Positions 35,601 to 45,225 are shown, numbered from the stretch's first letter. The stretch is DNA of 64,000 nt from Serratia sarumanii (GCF_029962605.1 NZ_CP124750.1:3658001-3722000), one strand, 5' to 3'. A program made the numbers and translations. Notes: generated by a model from the letters alone, not told the origin.

Positions 35601-38600
35601 GCCCCTAATCCTTTAACCACCAGTTTGGTCGCCTGGAACAGAATGCTGCCGCCGGAAATCACCGTCATCAGGCCGCCGGCATTCAGCTCGGTGCCCTGCT
35701 GAGTGCGAGTTTCGGTGAACTCGTTGCCGCCCTCGCGGTAAGTGTGATTTTGCACCGCCTCGAAACGCATATCGCCGCCGGAGGTCAGCGTCATGTTGGC
35801 GCCGGAGGTCAGCCTGGCGCCGTAAGTCAGCAGTTGGTTATTCGCCGACGCGGTCAGGTTTTTACCCGCGCTGAGGGCTGTGACCACATGGCGGTCGTCT
35901 TTGTTGTTGTCGTTGGCGGCATCAATGGCGGAATAGGCCAGGTTCGACAACCATAGATTCTGCCCGGCCAGCAGCGTGATATTGCCGTTAGCGGAGAGCG
36001 CGCCGCCCTGGGTGCCGATGTCGCGGGCCGAGTTAATCAGCAAATTGCCGCCGGCGTGTACCCGGCTGCCCAGTTCAGGCGTGCGGGACACAGGGAAAAG
36101 CGCATTGAATCGACCGTCAAGTTCACGGTAGTTAAGATCGGCGTTATGGGCGGCTAACAGCGTAACGTCCTTATCCGCATTAATCTTGGTGCCGCGGAGC
36201 GCCAGATAGCCACCGCTATTGAGCAGAACCGAACCCGTTGCCCTCATTTGGCCACTGGCCAACAGCTGGTTGAAGTATTCCTGCCGTTTAGCCGGAGAAA
36301 CCGGCCCCCCCAATAGCGCCCCCTCCAACAACGCGCTGTTTTTTACGATTGCAATGCTGCCGTTAGCCGTCATGGCGATATTGCGACTTTGCGGCGCCAG
36401 CAGCGTATTCAGCAACGTAATGGTGCTGCCAGCCGTGAGAGACAAATCGCGTGAAGCCTCAAGGCTGCCCAACCAACGCGAACCGTCAGGACGGAAGTAG
36501 TGAGGTTTCTCGCTGGAATGTATCTTTATCTCACCGTTTTTGGCGTTTAGCGTGACGTCCTGCCCTTTCAGCTCACTTTGCCAGGCGTCGATGGCGTTGA
36601 CCGCCGTCAGAGACAGCTCTTTTCCGGCGGCCAAAATGCCTTGCCCAAGAACAATCCGATCTTCGGCAATCGCGGTGATATTGCCGTCGGCACGAATCGC
36701 ATCAGTACCGACGATATTTTTGGCATGCAGCAGAACATTCCGTGCCTTTAGCGACTCTGGCCTGCCGGAGGTGACCACTTCATTCAGCTGATTTTCATGA
36801 GGCGTCGGCGTACTGATCTCTATCTTATTTTTAAAATCCGCAGTGAGATTATTGCCGGCGGTAATCGATGATTTTTGCTGCCCCTTTGCTCGCCAGACGA
36901 CAAGTTCCTGCTGCTTGGTATAAGGCGCTTTTTCCGTGACATACAGCAGATCCCAATCTCCGGGAGGCGCATCTTCGTCACGGGCAAACGCCCCAACGCC
37001 AAACGTGTTCGTTCCCAGACGCCAGTACCGATCTTTCTGGCCGAGTTGAATGCTCTTTACGGTAAAATCGTTCCCCGTCAGGATCAGATCTTTGGCCGCG
37101 CTGATATTCGACTGATCGTTCCATAACGTTGTCGCGTTGATATAAGCGTTGTTGCCTGAATTTATCACCCCCGGCGCCTGCGATTTCACCAGAAGATACT
37201 CGTCTTTCCCCACATTAACCTTGTCGCCTTTCGACAGGTTGATTTCGCCAAACCAACTGCCGATGCCAAAGTCCTTCAGTTCAGGCTCCAGCAGCACAAT
37301 AGCGTCAACACCTTGCCGTGAGTCGTAATAACTTCCTACCAAGGATTTATTGAACGCTTTAGAGTTAGCGGGAGTATTTTTCCAAACGGCTTGAACCTCT
37401 TGCCTGACATTGTTCAAATTCTCCGTGCGTATAACCAAGTCACCGCTGTTGGTCTGAATGCGTGCAGAGCGGTTTTCTATCTGTTTGGCTTTATTCCCCT
37501 GAGCGTCTTTCTGAATCCAGAGATTATTGTTGCTATGCAATGCGGTGTTGTCGCCATCACGTAGTGCCACATTGCGTACCGTATCGGCAAACACCCGCAT
37601 ATCGCGATGCGCCGTAACATTGCCGTTGTTATTGAGCGTATCGGCAGCCATTGTCACGTCACGTTCACCGCGCACCTTAACACCCGATGAGATATGAATT
37701 TCCCTGGCGCTGGCGTTCAAGTCTGTCGCTGCCTGTGTATTGCCCAACTCAATCCGCCCGCTAACGCTCAGCGTAATATCCCGCTGTTTGCTGGTGAGGT
37801 CTTTCAGGTTAACCCCTACCCCATCCTCATTGGCCACCAGGCGGATTTTGTTGGCGTACATGCCGCCCAGTGCCTTGGTGTCCACCGCCAACACTGGTTT
37901 GGCGCCTTCGCCAGCGATCGGCTTGATGGTGCCGTCTTTAAAACTGATGCGGTTAGCGCCCTGGGTCAGCGACAGGTTTTGCGCGTTGATTTTGCCGTTC
38001 AGCTCGGTGGCGCGGCTGATGATGTCAACATAGTCGGCGCCGCTGCCGTCCAGCCCTTTACCGCCGATGGTGACGCCGCCTTTTTTCACCTCCAGCGCCT
38101 CCAGCGCGCCCTGCTTGTCGAACTGCGGTTTGCCGGTGGTTAACGTCACGCCCGGCGCGTTGATAAAGCCGCAGCCGTTGCAGGTGATGCCATTCGGGTT
38201 GGCGATCATCACGTTGGCTTTGTTGCCGAACACCTCGAGCTTGCCCTGCAGCTCGGAACGACTGCCTCCGGTGACTTCGTTGATGATAAGTTCTGCTGGC
38301 TTCCCTTTCAGATTCGGGTTGCCCTTTGCATTCTCAATAGTCACGCCCAGTTGGGTCTTGCCACCCTGGATGGCATTATTCAGCACCGCACCGGGCGTAC
38401 CGACGTTAAAATCCTTGTAGGTATTGTGTGAAATCCCCGCGCCGTTCGGCGTGGCGATATTCACCACCGGTACGTTGCCCGGCTTGATAACCACCTGCGT
38501 ATTGCCGTTAGCGGCGGTAATGCCGGCGGCGAACGCCGGGTGCAACGGCTGGAAAGCCGTCAGGTAGATCAGCAAATAGCTGGCGCCCCGCGCCAAAGGG

Positions 38601-38617
38601 GAAGTGGACTTATCCAT
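32636..38617 (-). CDS. cdiA: CdiA-like TpsA exoprotein with deaminase-type toxin
   Basis: About 1993 residues. A signal peptide ends near PAFA; the TPS secretion domain (about 32-290) carries NPNGITCNGCGFIN. Filamentous-haemagglutinin beta-helical repeats fill the middle, and a coiled segment (about 1030-1200) and a DUF637-like pretoxin region (about 1490-1570) follow. The last 115 residues look like a zinc deaminase: LAAHSRID (His), LDSEYKILDNLA (Glu) and ACDSCLG (CxxC), the pattern of the BURPS668_1122-type toxin deaminases. So it should act as a contact-delivered nucleic-acid or nucleotide deaminase. I place the start at the ATG six bases after AAGGA; another ATG lies two codons upstream. 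Confidence 0.87.
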   Translation of the reverse strand: MDKSTSPLARGASYLLIYLTAFQPLHPAFAAGITAANGNTQVVIKPGNVPVVNIATPNGAGISHNTYKDFNVGTPGAVLNNAIQGGKTQLGVTIENAKGNPNLKGKPAELIINEVTGGSRSELQGKLEVFGNKANVMIANPNGITCNGCGFINAPGVTLTTGKPQFDKQGALEALEVKKGGVTIGGKGLDGSGADYVDIISRATELNGKINAQNLSLTQGANRISFKDGTIKPIAGEGAKPVLAVDTKALGGMYANKIRLVANEDGVGVNLKDLTSKQRDITLSVSGRIELGNTQAATDLNASAREIHISSGVKVRGERDVTMAADTLNNNGNVTAHRDMRVFADTVRNVALRDGDNTALHSNNNLWIQKDAQGNKAKQIENRSARIQTNSGDLVIRTENLNNVRQEVQAVWKNTPANSKAFNKSLVGSYYDSRQGVDAIVLLEPELKDFGIGSWFGEINLSKGDKVNVGKDEYLLVKSQAPGVINSGNNAYINATTLWNDQSNISAAKDLILTGNDFTVKSIQLGQKDRYWRLGTNTFGVGAFARDEDAPPGDWDLLYVTEKAPYTKQQELVVWRAKGQQKSSITAGNNLTADFKNKIEISTPTPHENQLNEVVTSGRPESLKARNVLLHAKNIVGTDAIRADGNITAIAEDRIVLGQGILAAGKELSLTAVNAIDAWQSELKGQDVTLNAKNGEIKIHSSEKPHYFRPDGSRWLGSLEASRDLSLTAGSTITLLNTLLAPQSRNIAMTANGSIAIVKNSALLEGALLGGPVSPAKRQEYFNQLLASGQMRATGSVLLNSGGYLALRGTKINADKDVTLLAAHNADLNYRELDGRFNALFPVSRTPELGSRVHAGGNLLINSARDIGTQGGALSANGNITLLAGQNLWLSNLAYSAIDAANDNNKDDRHVVTALSAGKNLTASANNQLLTYGARLTSGANMTLTSGGDMRFEAVQNHTYREGGNEFTETRTQQGTELNAGGLMTVISGGSILFQATKLVVKGLGANWKPSVAVTDWGSRIAAAEQAVRNAEQNVNQKQNVLNNVRNTPEGLLLDNPAQHPISYKHSSSVMIPGTGTYHLDMGNIEIKTRSDLDRLLNEGGKAFDPFPYGVDPAETSGDGYEIALAIRKKTIDEYENLRQRIIKKKNEIHAAQQALNSVDSEKVNANRKLVSVQQEAQAKHAEETRLKAQVDAHNQAEAMRVGNMDIAAKGGYLYAQAMEESSHYEKKETKRKWWGKKTEVKQTRHDVTNKVTEFTAAGNITLMSRDDSTYEASKIAAGQNARLTSSRGQVNFRAVKNTSFEQTVSNSKGFFIKQANKGYEDNKWVLPSIHTGGALTVEAAKGVSADVKVKNGQALQSAIDALGNTPGTTWVKDLNKRNDVQWSKVKDAYDSWDYKSQHLNPAVAAVIAIAAAAVTAGSSLAATAASSVSGAVGGGAVTSGAVTAGMSSLASQAAVALVENQGNLSKTLQALGSNENVKATATAMAIGGALNGFDSAMGWSKDAAGKPLNPNNVKLPQLSNGDWSKVAQRVAGQSVISSSLNTAINGGSFKDNLTNALLANIGSQVQAEGANLIGDNGQVLNIPGRAVSHAVLAGVAAEIGKGNAKGAAAGALAAELAGVIINDNLVRSEGWQERQAQISRVAGAFAGAIVTAKAAGATSGANAGEFVERFNRQLHQEELNAIKALAKGDKEKEARLMAASCRKVACTTQEALNSDERKQFEALMNKYPSTRDEDGLIANYWVQKERQRFGNYPAFAGYDSEQLFTYDLGDQITDGQLFARNQQIEQISKLTGWSPDWVNASVMAVSIASTFAGMGKANVGNQYLSSKLVGPTSAWKGYLVNEKTVQQAAAFRQQVLDARAPFSQNIRKMGNAAVAQIDIPGMPKTLAAHSRIDKAEKSFVGKGGGNFTYETIKNSDGNPIPRNLDSEYKILDNLADKLGANITAKGKVTIFTERVACDSCLGVVEQFQKKYPGVKVEVIDNNNILLIPRRLK
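33885..34112 (-). repeat. 228-bp direct repeat, copy inside cdiA
   Basis: Second copy of the block at 31943-32170, here coding for the conserved region just before the variable C-terminus of CdiA. Recombination between the copies would replace the deaminase end and its immunity gene by the orphan cassette in frame. Confidence 0.92.
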
Positions 38618-38677
38618 ATTCATTCCTTCGAAAGGATGTTGTTTTGAACGCCGAGGCGCTCCTGCTGTGTGCTGGCG

Positions 38678-40345
38678 TTATAACGTGACGGTGGCTTGCC
38701 AGTAGGCCACCCAACGATCCGGTTGCAGGCTGCCTGGGTGCGTCAGCGATTTACCGACGGTGACCGCCTGATTGAACCAGCGGCCGTTTAACGTCGCGCT
38801 CAGCGCCGCGCCGGCGACGCTGCCGCCGTCTATCAGACCGGCGCGCCCCTGCAACCAACCGGCGTCTAACGCGCCGGTGAAAGAAAGCTCTCCCAGCCCC
38901 GGCAACGTCTGCCATTGCCAGTTGAGTTCATTGCGCCAGTAGGCGCCGCGATTTCCGGTCAGGTACTGCTCTTTAAAGCCACGCACCGAGTATTGCCCGC
39001 CAATGGAAATGCGCTCGCCGGCATACAGGTTGTCTGCGCTGGTTTGCCCATAGGCCGAGGTCAGGTAATAGAGAGAGGGGGCGAGCGGATAAAAGTAGCT
39101 GGCGCTGAGGCCAAGCTTGCGGAACTCGCTGCGCGGCGCCCCGTCGCGCTCAGGATCGTCGGCGGTGGCGCCCAGCATGCGCAGCCCGCGGCTTACCGTC
39201 GGGTTCAGCGTCATATAGCCGCCGCCCGCAGCCGCACTGTAATTGAGGCCCAGGCTGGCGACGCTGAGCGTCGGGCTGCTGACGCCCAACCGTTCCCCCG
39301 CCAGCTTATTTTCCGTGGTACGCCGCGCCAGCCCGATATCGACGGCCAGCTTGCGTTTGCCATCCCGCAGCAACGTGCGGTTGGCGCCCAGACGCTGGGT
39401 CTGGTTGTTGCCCTGATAGCGGTAAGCCGCGCCGTTGAACGGCACCCGCTGGAAAAAATCGTTCCAGGCGTACTGGTAACTGAACAGCCAATAGCCGTAG
39501 GGTAAGGTGACGCCGCCGTTCAGGCTGCGGCTGCGGTAATGCGGGCTGAAATCGTTATTGCGCGCTGCGGAAAGCGACCATTGATCGGCGAGGCGCAGCG
39601 GGTTATCCAGCGTGAAGGCGGCGTTCATCTGCCCGGTGCCGGTGCTTTTCTGGCCGCTGTTGTCGGCGCCGAAAGAGAAAGAGACCGGCGCACGCCGGGC
39701 GCCACGCAACAAAACCACGTTGGAAAAGCCGGGTTGTTCGCCGGGTTGAATATCGATAGCCACCTGTTGCGATGGCAGGCGGTTGAGCTGCTCCATGCCC
39801 TGCTCAATATCGCGCAGATTCAATACGTCGCCAACCAGGCCGGGAAACGCCATTTTCAGCGCCAGCGTCTGCTCGCCGTTCTGCGTGATGGACTCGATTC
39901 GCCCTTCGCTGGCGCTCACGGTCAACACGCCGCGGGAGATATCCTGCTCCTGTAGCCAGGCCTGCGAGGTGACATAGCCGCGTTGCAGATAAGCATTGGT
40001 GGTTTCGCGCACCAGACGGTTGATGTGCTCTAGCGTCAGGCAGCGCCCTTGATACGGGCGAACCAGGCTTTCCTTCACCGACCAGGAAAGATGTTCGGCG
40101 CCCTGAAAAACGATCTGCCGCACCGGCTGGCAAACCGCCCCTGCGGCGGCCGACACAGGCAGCGGCAAGGCCGGCAACTCAACGTTATTTTGCAGCGCCT
40201 CGCGTTGCTGCTGCGCCTGTTCCAGCAACGTTTTCTGCTGCTGGGTAATGCTGTCGCGGTCAGCAGGGCTGGCGATCTCCGCACACCACGCCGGAGCGCA
40301 GAGCGCCAAGAGTGCAGGCCAAATCCCGGGCTTCCATGCACACAT
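38678..40345 (-). CDS. cdiB: CdiB/TpsB outer-membrane transporter
   Basis: A 555-residue Omp85-type two-partner-secretion transporter (ShlB/FhaC/HecB family) exporting CdiA. Signal peptide about 1-21 (ending WCA), a Gln-rich plug helix (ITQQQKTLLEQAQQQREAL), POTRA domains (about 75-235, with LTLEHINRLVRETTNAYLQRGYVTSQAWL), then a 16-strand barrel with the lid-loop motif VRGF in QYSVRGFKEQYLTGNRG. The C-terminus ends in VTL. It lies 60 bases upstream of cdiA in one operon, the order B-A as in shlBA. Confidence 0.92.
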   Translation of the reverse strand: MCAWKPGIWPALLALCAPAWCAEIASPADRDSITQQQKTLLEQAQQQREALQNNVELPALPLPVSAAAGAVCQPVRQIVFQGAEHLSWSVKESLVRPYQGRCLTLEHINRLVRETTNAYLQRGYVTSQAWLQEQDISRGVLTVSASEGRIESITQNGEQTLALKMAFPGLVGDVLNLRDIEQGMEQLNRLPSQQVAIDIQPGEQPGFSNVVLLRGARRAPVSFSFGADNSGQKSTGTGQMNAAFTLDNPLRLADQWSLSAARNNDFSPHYRSRSLNGGVTLPYGYWLFSYQYAWNDFFQRVPFNGAAYRYQGNNQTQRLGANRTLLRDGKRKLAVDIGLARRTTENKLAGERLGVSSPTLSVASLGLNYSAAAGGGYMTLNPTVSRGLRMLGATADDPERDGAPRSEFRKLGLSASYFYPLAPSLYYLTSAYGQTSADNLYAGERISIGGQYSVRGFKEQYLTGNRGAYWRNELNWQWQTLPGLGELSFTGALDAGWLQGRAGLIDGGSVAGAALSATLNGRWFNQAVTVGKSLTHPGSLQPDRWVAYWQATVTL

Positions 40346-40385
40346 TTAAACACATCCATTTACGTTAGTTTACATAGCTTATCGA

Positions 40386-40433
40386 AGTATATACATTTTA
40401 CACCGACGATCAATGATAATGAGAATTGTTTTT
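40386..40433 (-). promoter_or_regulatory. cdiB promoter with candidate Fur box
   Basis: GATAATGAGAATTGTTTTT (40415-40433, plus-strand reading) matches the Fur consensus at 14 of 19 positions. It abuts, on the minus strand, TTGATC (40413-40408), a 16-base spacer and TATACT (40391-40386), a likely sigma-70 promoter 41 bases from the cdiB ATG. The remaining AT-rich part of the 40346-40721 gap should hold the promoter of the plus-strand SIR2 gene; I see no gene in it. Confidence 0.6.
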
Positions 40434-40721
40434 GTTTGATCGGGTTCACAACGTGGTTAAACATCAGGAATATATTTTATCGAGCTTGCCGCCACATTTC
40501 CTGATGGCGGATATTATTACCACATGAATTAAAAACCCAAATAATTGCCAATAATAAATTCAAGAGTTAAATAACACGCACAATATCGCTAAAAATAAAA
40601 AATAAAGTTTACAAAATTAACCCGCCGTCTTACCGTGATATTTTGTTTAATGCAATTATTCATGAAAGCCATAATTTACAACTAACCAATCAAGAACCTC
40701 GAACAATATCAGGATTTCCTA

Positions 40722-42177
40722 ATGCCAGAACGTGATATAGAACTGTTTATTCGTGATTACGTTAATGATATCAAAGCCGGCAGCGCCGCGCTATTTGCCG
40801 GCGCCGGGCTGTCCATACCCGCCGGTTTCGTCAGCTGGAAAGAGCTTATCGGTGATATCGCTTATGAATTGGGGCTGGATATAGAAAAAGAAAGTGACCT
40901 TATTTCTCTGGCTCAATATCATCTCAATGAAAAAGGCAACCGGCATAAGATAAATCAAAAAATAATTACAGAATTCGCTGAGCAAGCGGAAGAAACTGAA
41001 AATCATCGGATCATTGCCAGATTGCCGATAGCGTCACTCTGGACAACCAACTACGACGATCTGATTGAAAAAACCTATGCCCGTTATAATCGCGTCTGCG
41101 ACGTTAAAACCACGCCGGAAAGTCTGACCAACAATATTCACAAGCGCGATGTTGTCTTATATAAAATGCATGGTGATTATAGAACCCCCAACCAGGCGAT
41201 TATCACCCGCGAACAATACGAAACTTACTCCCGTACACACCTTCCCTTTTATCAACATGCTGATGGCGGAGTTGACCGCCAAAACCTTCCTGTTTATCGG
41301 TTTCAGCTTTGAAGACCCCAACCTGCAATACGTATTGAGTCGCCTTTACGCGCAGTACGGCGAAGGGAAAAGAAACCACTACTGCATCATGCGGCGCGTT
41401 CAGGCTGGCGACAGCGGCAGCGAGGATCAGGCGTCTTATGATTACAACAGCCGAAAACAAAGCCTGATGATCAACGATCTGCGCCGTTACGGCATTCAAA
41501 CGCTGCTGGTGGAGGACTATCGGCAAATCACCGACCTGCTGTATGCCATCGAAACGCAATTCAAGAAAAGCACGGTGTTTATCTCCGGCAGCGCCGACAA
41601 CTACCACCCCTATGCCCGTGAAGAGTCCATCCAGTTCATACACCGCCTGGCGCGCCTGCTTATCCGCAAACAGTACCGCATCGTCAACGGCTTCGGTTGG
41701 GGCGTGGGCACGGCGGTGATCAACGGCGCATTGGAAGCCATTTACGCCAGCGGGGGGAAAATCAGCGAAAGCCAGCTGGTATTGCGCCCTTTCCCCCAAT
41801 TCGCCAGCGGGAGCATTACGCTGCCGGCACTTTGGCACGAATACCGCCAGAACATGATTTCGCTCAGCGGCATCGCGGTTTTTTTGTTCGGCAACAAGCG
41901 TAACGCCGAAGGCGAATGCGTGCTGGCCGACGGTTTATTGAAAGAGTTCCACATCGCTGCGGAACAAGGCTGCGTCTGCATTCCTATCGGTTGTACCGGC
42001 GGCGCATCCGCCGAGATCTACCGAAAAATCAAGGAGGAGATGAAAGACACCCTCTATCACCGCCATCCCGTCGCCATGAACCTGCTGGATCAACTTAACG
42101 AGCCGGGCAGCCTGGCGGAGAAGAAAACATGCCTGTTGGCACTTATCGATATCATTACTAAGGATAATCCTCGATGA
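40722..42177 (+). pseudogene. thsA: ThsA-like SIR2-SLOG effector, frame broken by one extra T
   Basis: Frame one (40722-41312) encodes a SIR2 NADase domain: GAGLSIPAGF at 27-36, Asn110 in TTNYDDL and His150 in KMHGDY, the two catalytic residues of Thoeris ThsA at nearly the same numbering as the B. cereus protein (112 and 152). After Phe176 the homology (INMLMAELTAKTFLFIGFSFEDPNLQYVLSRLY) continues in the +1 frame to 42177. Removing one T from CCCTTTT (41244-41250) restores a 484-residue protein, the expected ThsA length. From about 283 it has a SLOG domain (VFISGSAD, VNGFGWGVGTAV) that would bind the cyclic ADP-ribose signal. Mutation, sequencing error, phase switching and +1 frameshifting are all possible. 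Confidence 0.82.
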
Positions 42178-42665
42178 CCAGAAAATGTTTTTACAGTTTC
42201 CATTATGAGCCGGACAACTGGCGCGCTTCTCAGATACGCGAAATGGGCTCGCTGGAAGGTAACCGGCCGGCCACGGATAACGATTGGGAGGAAGTGAAAA
42301 AAGGCGGTGACGACGCCATCGCCGCTTGGATCAAAGGCCAGTTGGACAATCGGAGCTGCGCTGTGATTCTCGCGGGTAAAGATACCGCCAATCGCAAGTG
42401 GATCAACTTCGAAATCTGTGAAGCCTGGAAGAAAGGCATGGGCGTGCTGGTGGTGTATATCCATAACCTGAAAGACAGCGCCGGCGAACAAGCCCGAAAA
42501 GGCAACAACCCGTTGGATCATATCAAGCTGGGGGATAGAAAGCTTTCCGGAATCGCCAAAGCCTATGATCCGCCTTATTTGACCAGCACCAATGTCTATA
42601 ATCACATCAAGGAAAATCTGGCGGAGTGGGTAGAAGAAGCGATCCGCATTCGCGAAAATTACTGA
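42174..42665 (+). CDS. thsB: ThsB-like TIR-domain protein
   Basis: A 163-residue TIR-like protein of the ThsB/MTH538 (DUF1863) class. It begins CFYSFHYEPDNWRASQIR, has DWEEVKKGGDDAIAAWIKGQL, and then SCAVILAGKDTANRKWINFEICEAWKKGMGVLVVYIHNLKD. Glu80 (NFEI) sits at the catalytic glutamate of Thoeris TIRs. In known systems ThsB senses phage and converts NAD to a cyclic ADP-ribose isomer that opens ThsA. Its ATG overlaps the effector stop (ATGA), so expression is coupled. Confidence 0.87.
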   Translation: MTRKCFYSFHYEPDNWRASQIREMGSLEGNRPATDNDWEEVKKGGDDAIAAWIKGQLDNRSCAVILAGKDTANRKWINFEICEAWKKGMGVLVVYIHNLKDSAGEQARKGNNPLDHIKLGDRKLSGIAKAYDPPYLTSTNVYNHIKENLAEWVEEAIRIRENY

Positions 42666-42680
42666 CGGCCGCCCTAAAGA

Positions 42681-42712
42681 CGAAAGGCTGCATTATCCCG
42701 CAGCCTTTCGTT
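42681..42712. terminator. Shared terminator between thsB and pstB
   Basis: Eleven-bp stem CGAAAGGCTGC / GCAGCCTTTCG with an eight-base loop between convergent genes. T tracts are short on both sides, so efficiency is uncertain. Confidence 0.65.
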
Positions 42713-42734
42713 CGCTAGGGGTGCGGCACGTCGC

Positions 42735-43547
42735 TCACCCATACCGCCCGGTAATATAATCCTCGGTGCGGCGCTGGCGCGGCGAGGTGAAGATGGCGTC
42801 GGTATCGTTGTACTCCACCAGCCGCCCCTGATGAATAAAAGCGGTGTAGTCGGAGACGCGCGCTGCCTGCTGCATGTTGTGCGTCACCAGCACCACGCTG
42901 TAACGCTGTTTCAGCGCGGAAATCAGCTCCTCGATGGTCAGCGTGGAGATCGGATCCAGCGCCGAGGTCGGCTCGTCGAGCAGCAACACTTCCGGCTCGA
43001 TGGCGATGGCGCGCGCGATCACCAGGCGCTGCTGCTGGCCGCTGGACAAGCGGAACGCATTTTCACGCAGCCGATCCTTCACCTCATGCCACAGCGCGGC
43101 GGCGCGCAGCGAACGCTCCACCGCTTCATCCAGCAAGCGCCGGTCGCGCACGCCCTGCAGCCGCAGGCCGTACACCACGTTTTCATAGATCGATTTCGGG
43201 AACGGGTTCGGCCGCTGGAACACCATGCCCACCCGCCGCCGCAGCGCCGCCACGTCAATCTGCGCGCCGGAGATCGTCGTGCCGTTCAGCTGCAGATCGC
43301 CCTCGATGCGGCAGTTGTCCACCAGATCGTTCATGCGGTTGAAACAGCGCAGCAGCGTCGATTTGCCGCAGCCCGAAGGGCCGATCAGGGCCGTCACCCG
43401 GTGCTTCGGAATGCGCAGCGAAATGTCGTGCAGCACCTGTTTGTCACCATAAAACAGGTTCAGTCCGTTGACCGCCAGCGCGGTCTGTTCATCGTCGAGA
43501 TGCTGGACATCCAGCCGGGGCAAACTGCCTGGCGTCATCAAACCCAT
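42735..43547 (-). CDS. pstB: PstB, phosphate ABC transporter ATPase
   Basis: A 270-residue ABC ATPase. Walker [11 protein letters not shown]-loop VFQRPNPFP, signature LSSGQQQRL, Walker [14 protein letters not shown] and H-loop VTHNMQQ; the FNRMND and QRPNPFP blocks are PstB-specific. Third gene of a pstC-pstA-pstB operon that lacks pstS and phoU. It diverges from the E. coli PstB (signature SGQQQRL instead of SGGQQQRL), consistent with a second, paralogous system. Confidence 0.93.
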   Translation of the reverse strand: MGLMTPGSLPRLDVQHLDDEQTALAVNGLNLFYGDKQVLHDISLRIPKHRVTALIGPSGCGKSTLLRCFNRMNDLVDNCRIEGDLQLNGTTISGAQIDVAALRRRVGMVFQRPNPFPKSIYENVVYGLRLQGVRDRRLLDEAVERSLRAAALWHEVKDRLRENAFRLSSGQQQRLVIARAIAIEPEVLLLDEPTSALDPISTLTIEELISALKQRYSVVLVTHNMQQAARVSDYTAFIHQGRLVEYNDTDAIFTSPRQRRTEDYITGRYG

Positions 43548-43575
43548 TACGCACTCCCCAAAAATAGCGTCATTG

Positions 43576-45225
43576 TTACTGCGACCATGCTCGGTACCGC
43601 TCCCTCAGCGAATGGCGGATACCCATCGCCGCCAGATTCAAACTCACCACGATCGTCACCAGCAGGAAGGCGGTGGCGAACACCAGCGGCCGCGCCGCCT
43701 CTACGCTCGGGCTCTGGAATGCCATATCGTAGATCTGGAAGCTCAAATGCATAAACTTCCGTTCCAGGTGCAGATACGGGAAAATCTCGTCCACCGGCAG
43801 CACCGGCACCGATTTCACTACCCCCACCAGCATCAGCGGCGCGGTCTCCCCGGCGGCGCGCGCCACCGCCAGAATCAGGCCGGTCATCATCGCCGGCGCC
43901 GCCATCGGCAGCACGATGCGCCACAGCGTCTCGGCCCGGCTGGCGCCCAGCGCCATCGAGCCCTGCCGCAGCGAGGTGGGAATGCGCGACAGCCCTTCCT
44001 CGGTGGCGACGATCACCACCGGCAGCGTCAGCAGCGCCAGCGTCAGCGCCGCCCACAGCACGCCGGGCGTGCCGAAGGTCGGGTTGGGCAAGGATTCAGG
44101 ATAGAACAGCTGGTCGAGCGTGCCGCCTATCATATAAACGAAAAAGCCGAGGCCGAAGACGCCGTAGACGATCGAGGGCACGCCGGCCAGGTTGACCACC
44201 GCGATACGGATCACCCGCGTCAGCAGATTGTTGCCGGCATACTCGTGCAGATATACCGCCGCGATCACGCCAAACGGCATCACCACGATCGACATCAGGA
44301 TCACCATCAACACCGTGCCGAAAATGGCCGGGAACACCCCGCCTTCGGTATTCGCCTCGCGCGGGCTGTCGGTGAGGAACTTCTTCACCTGCTCGCCCCA
44401 ATGCGCCAGCTTCTCGCTGGTGTTCATGGCGTTCGGGTACCAGGCATCGCGCACCTGGCTGAGCGGAATGGTCAACGTCTGGCCATGCATATCGCGCAGC
44501 AGCAGCGCATCACGTTGGCGATCGCGGTTCAGCCCCGCCAGGCGTTCGGACAGCAGCTGGTATTGCCGCTGCAGCTCCAGCCGCTCGGCCTTGATGGCGT
44601 CCTGCGCGCGGGCGTCCAGCTTATCGTCGCGCTGCAGGCGCTTTTCCCGCAGCCGCAGCGCGTCAAACTGCTGATTGATGCGCGCCATATCGCGAAATTG
44701 AATGTCGTGCGCCTGGCGCGAGAGCGCGGCGATTTGCGGCAGCCGCTGCTGCAACGCCTGCCCCAGATTGCGGCCGGTCAGCGGTTGCCCGTCCTCCAGC
44801 AGCCCCGCCAGATAGCCGTAAGCGGTGCCGTGGCTGTCGCGCTCCAGCACCAGCAGGCTGCGCGGCGTGCTTTGACTGCCGATGTCGCTGGCCAGCAAGG
44901 TGCGGAAATCCTGCCCTTCACGCTCGCGGTTACCGACCTTGATCAGATAACGTTCGACGCTTTGCGCCTCGCCCGGCGGCGTCACGCCCGCTTCCGTTAG
45001 CTGGCGGCGCGAAATGCTTTGCTGTTGATACAGCTCGCCGATCACCGTCACCGGCCCGGCGCCGTTCTGATTCAGCTCGAACTGATAAACCGGGCTCGGC
45101 CAGAAATAGCGCATCCCTTGCCCGGCCAACAGCAACAGAATGCCGATCAGCGCCAACAGGCTGACGGCGACCGAACCGGCGGTCAGCCAAATCCACGGCG
45201 ACCCGCTCTTCACCCAGTTCTTCAT
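43576..45225 (-). CDS. pstA: PstA, long-form phosphate permease
   Basis: 549 residues, against about 296 in E. coli. One membrane helix (about 12-34) is followed by a roughly 220-residue exported insert with heptad-like segments ([21 protein letters not shown]), then the six-helix permease (from about 260) with the coupling motif region [22 protein letters not shown]. The long form occurs in Pseudomonas-type Pst systems. Its ATG overlaps the pstC stop. Confidence 0.9.
   Translation of the reverse strand: MKNWVKSGSPWIWLTAGSVAVSLLALIGILLLLAGQGMRYFWPSPVYQFELNQNGAGPVTVIGELYQQQSISRRQLTEAGVTPPGEAQSVERYLIKVGNREREGQDFRTLLASDIGSQSTPRSLLVLERDSHGTAYGYLAGLLEDGQPLTGRNLGQALQQRLPQIAALSRQAHDIQFRDMARINQQFDALRLREKRLQRDDKLDARAQDAIKAERLELQRQYQLLSERLAGLNRDRQRDALLLRDMHGQTLTIPLSQVRDAWYPNAMNTSEKLAHWGEQVKKFLTDSPREANTEGGVFPAIFGTVLMVILMSIVVMPFGVIAAVYLHEYAGNNLLTRVIRIAVVNLAGVPSIVYGVFGLGFFVYMIGGTLDQLFYPESLPNPTFGTPGVLWAALTLALLTLPVVIVATEEGLSRIPTSLRQGSMALGASRAETLWRIVLPMAAPAMMTGLILAVARAAGETAPLMLVGVVKSVPVLPVDEIFPYLHLERKFMHLSFQIYDMAFQSPSVEAARPLVFATAFLLVTIVVSLNLAAMGIRHSLRERYRAWSQ

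Noticed and set aside
30700-38617. One CdiA gene split by a nonsense mutation
   Set aside because: The orphan module repeats sequence already present in cdiA and has its own immunity gene and terminator, so it is a second cassette and not the broken end of the first.
41149-41248. Independent start for the SLOG half of the effector
   Set aside because: The first 34 codons of that frame are out-of-frame SIR2 coding sequence with no ribosome site; homology begins only at the frameshift.
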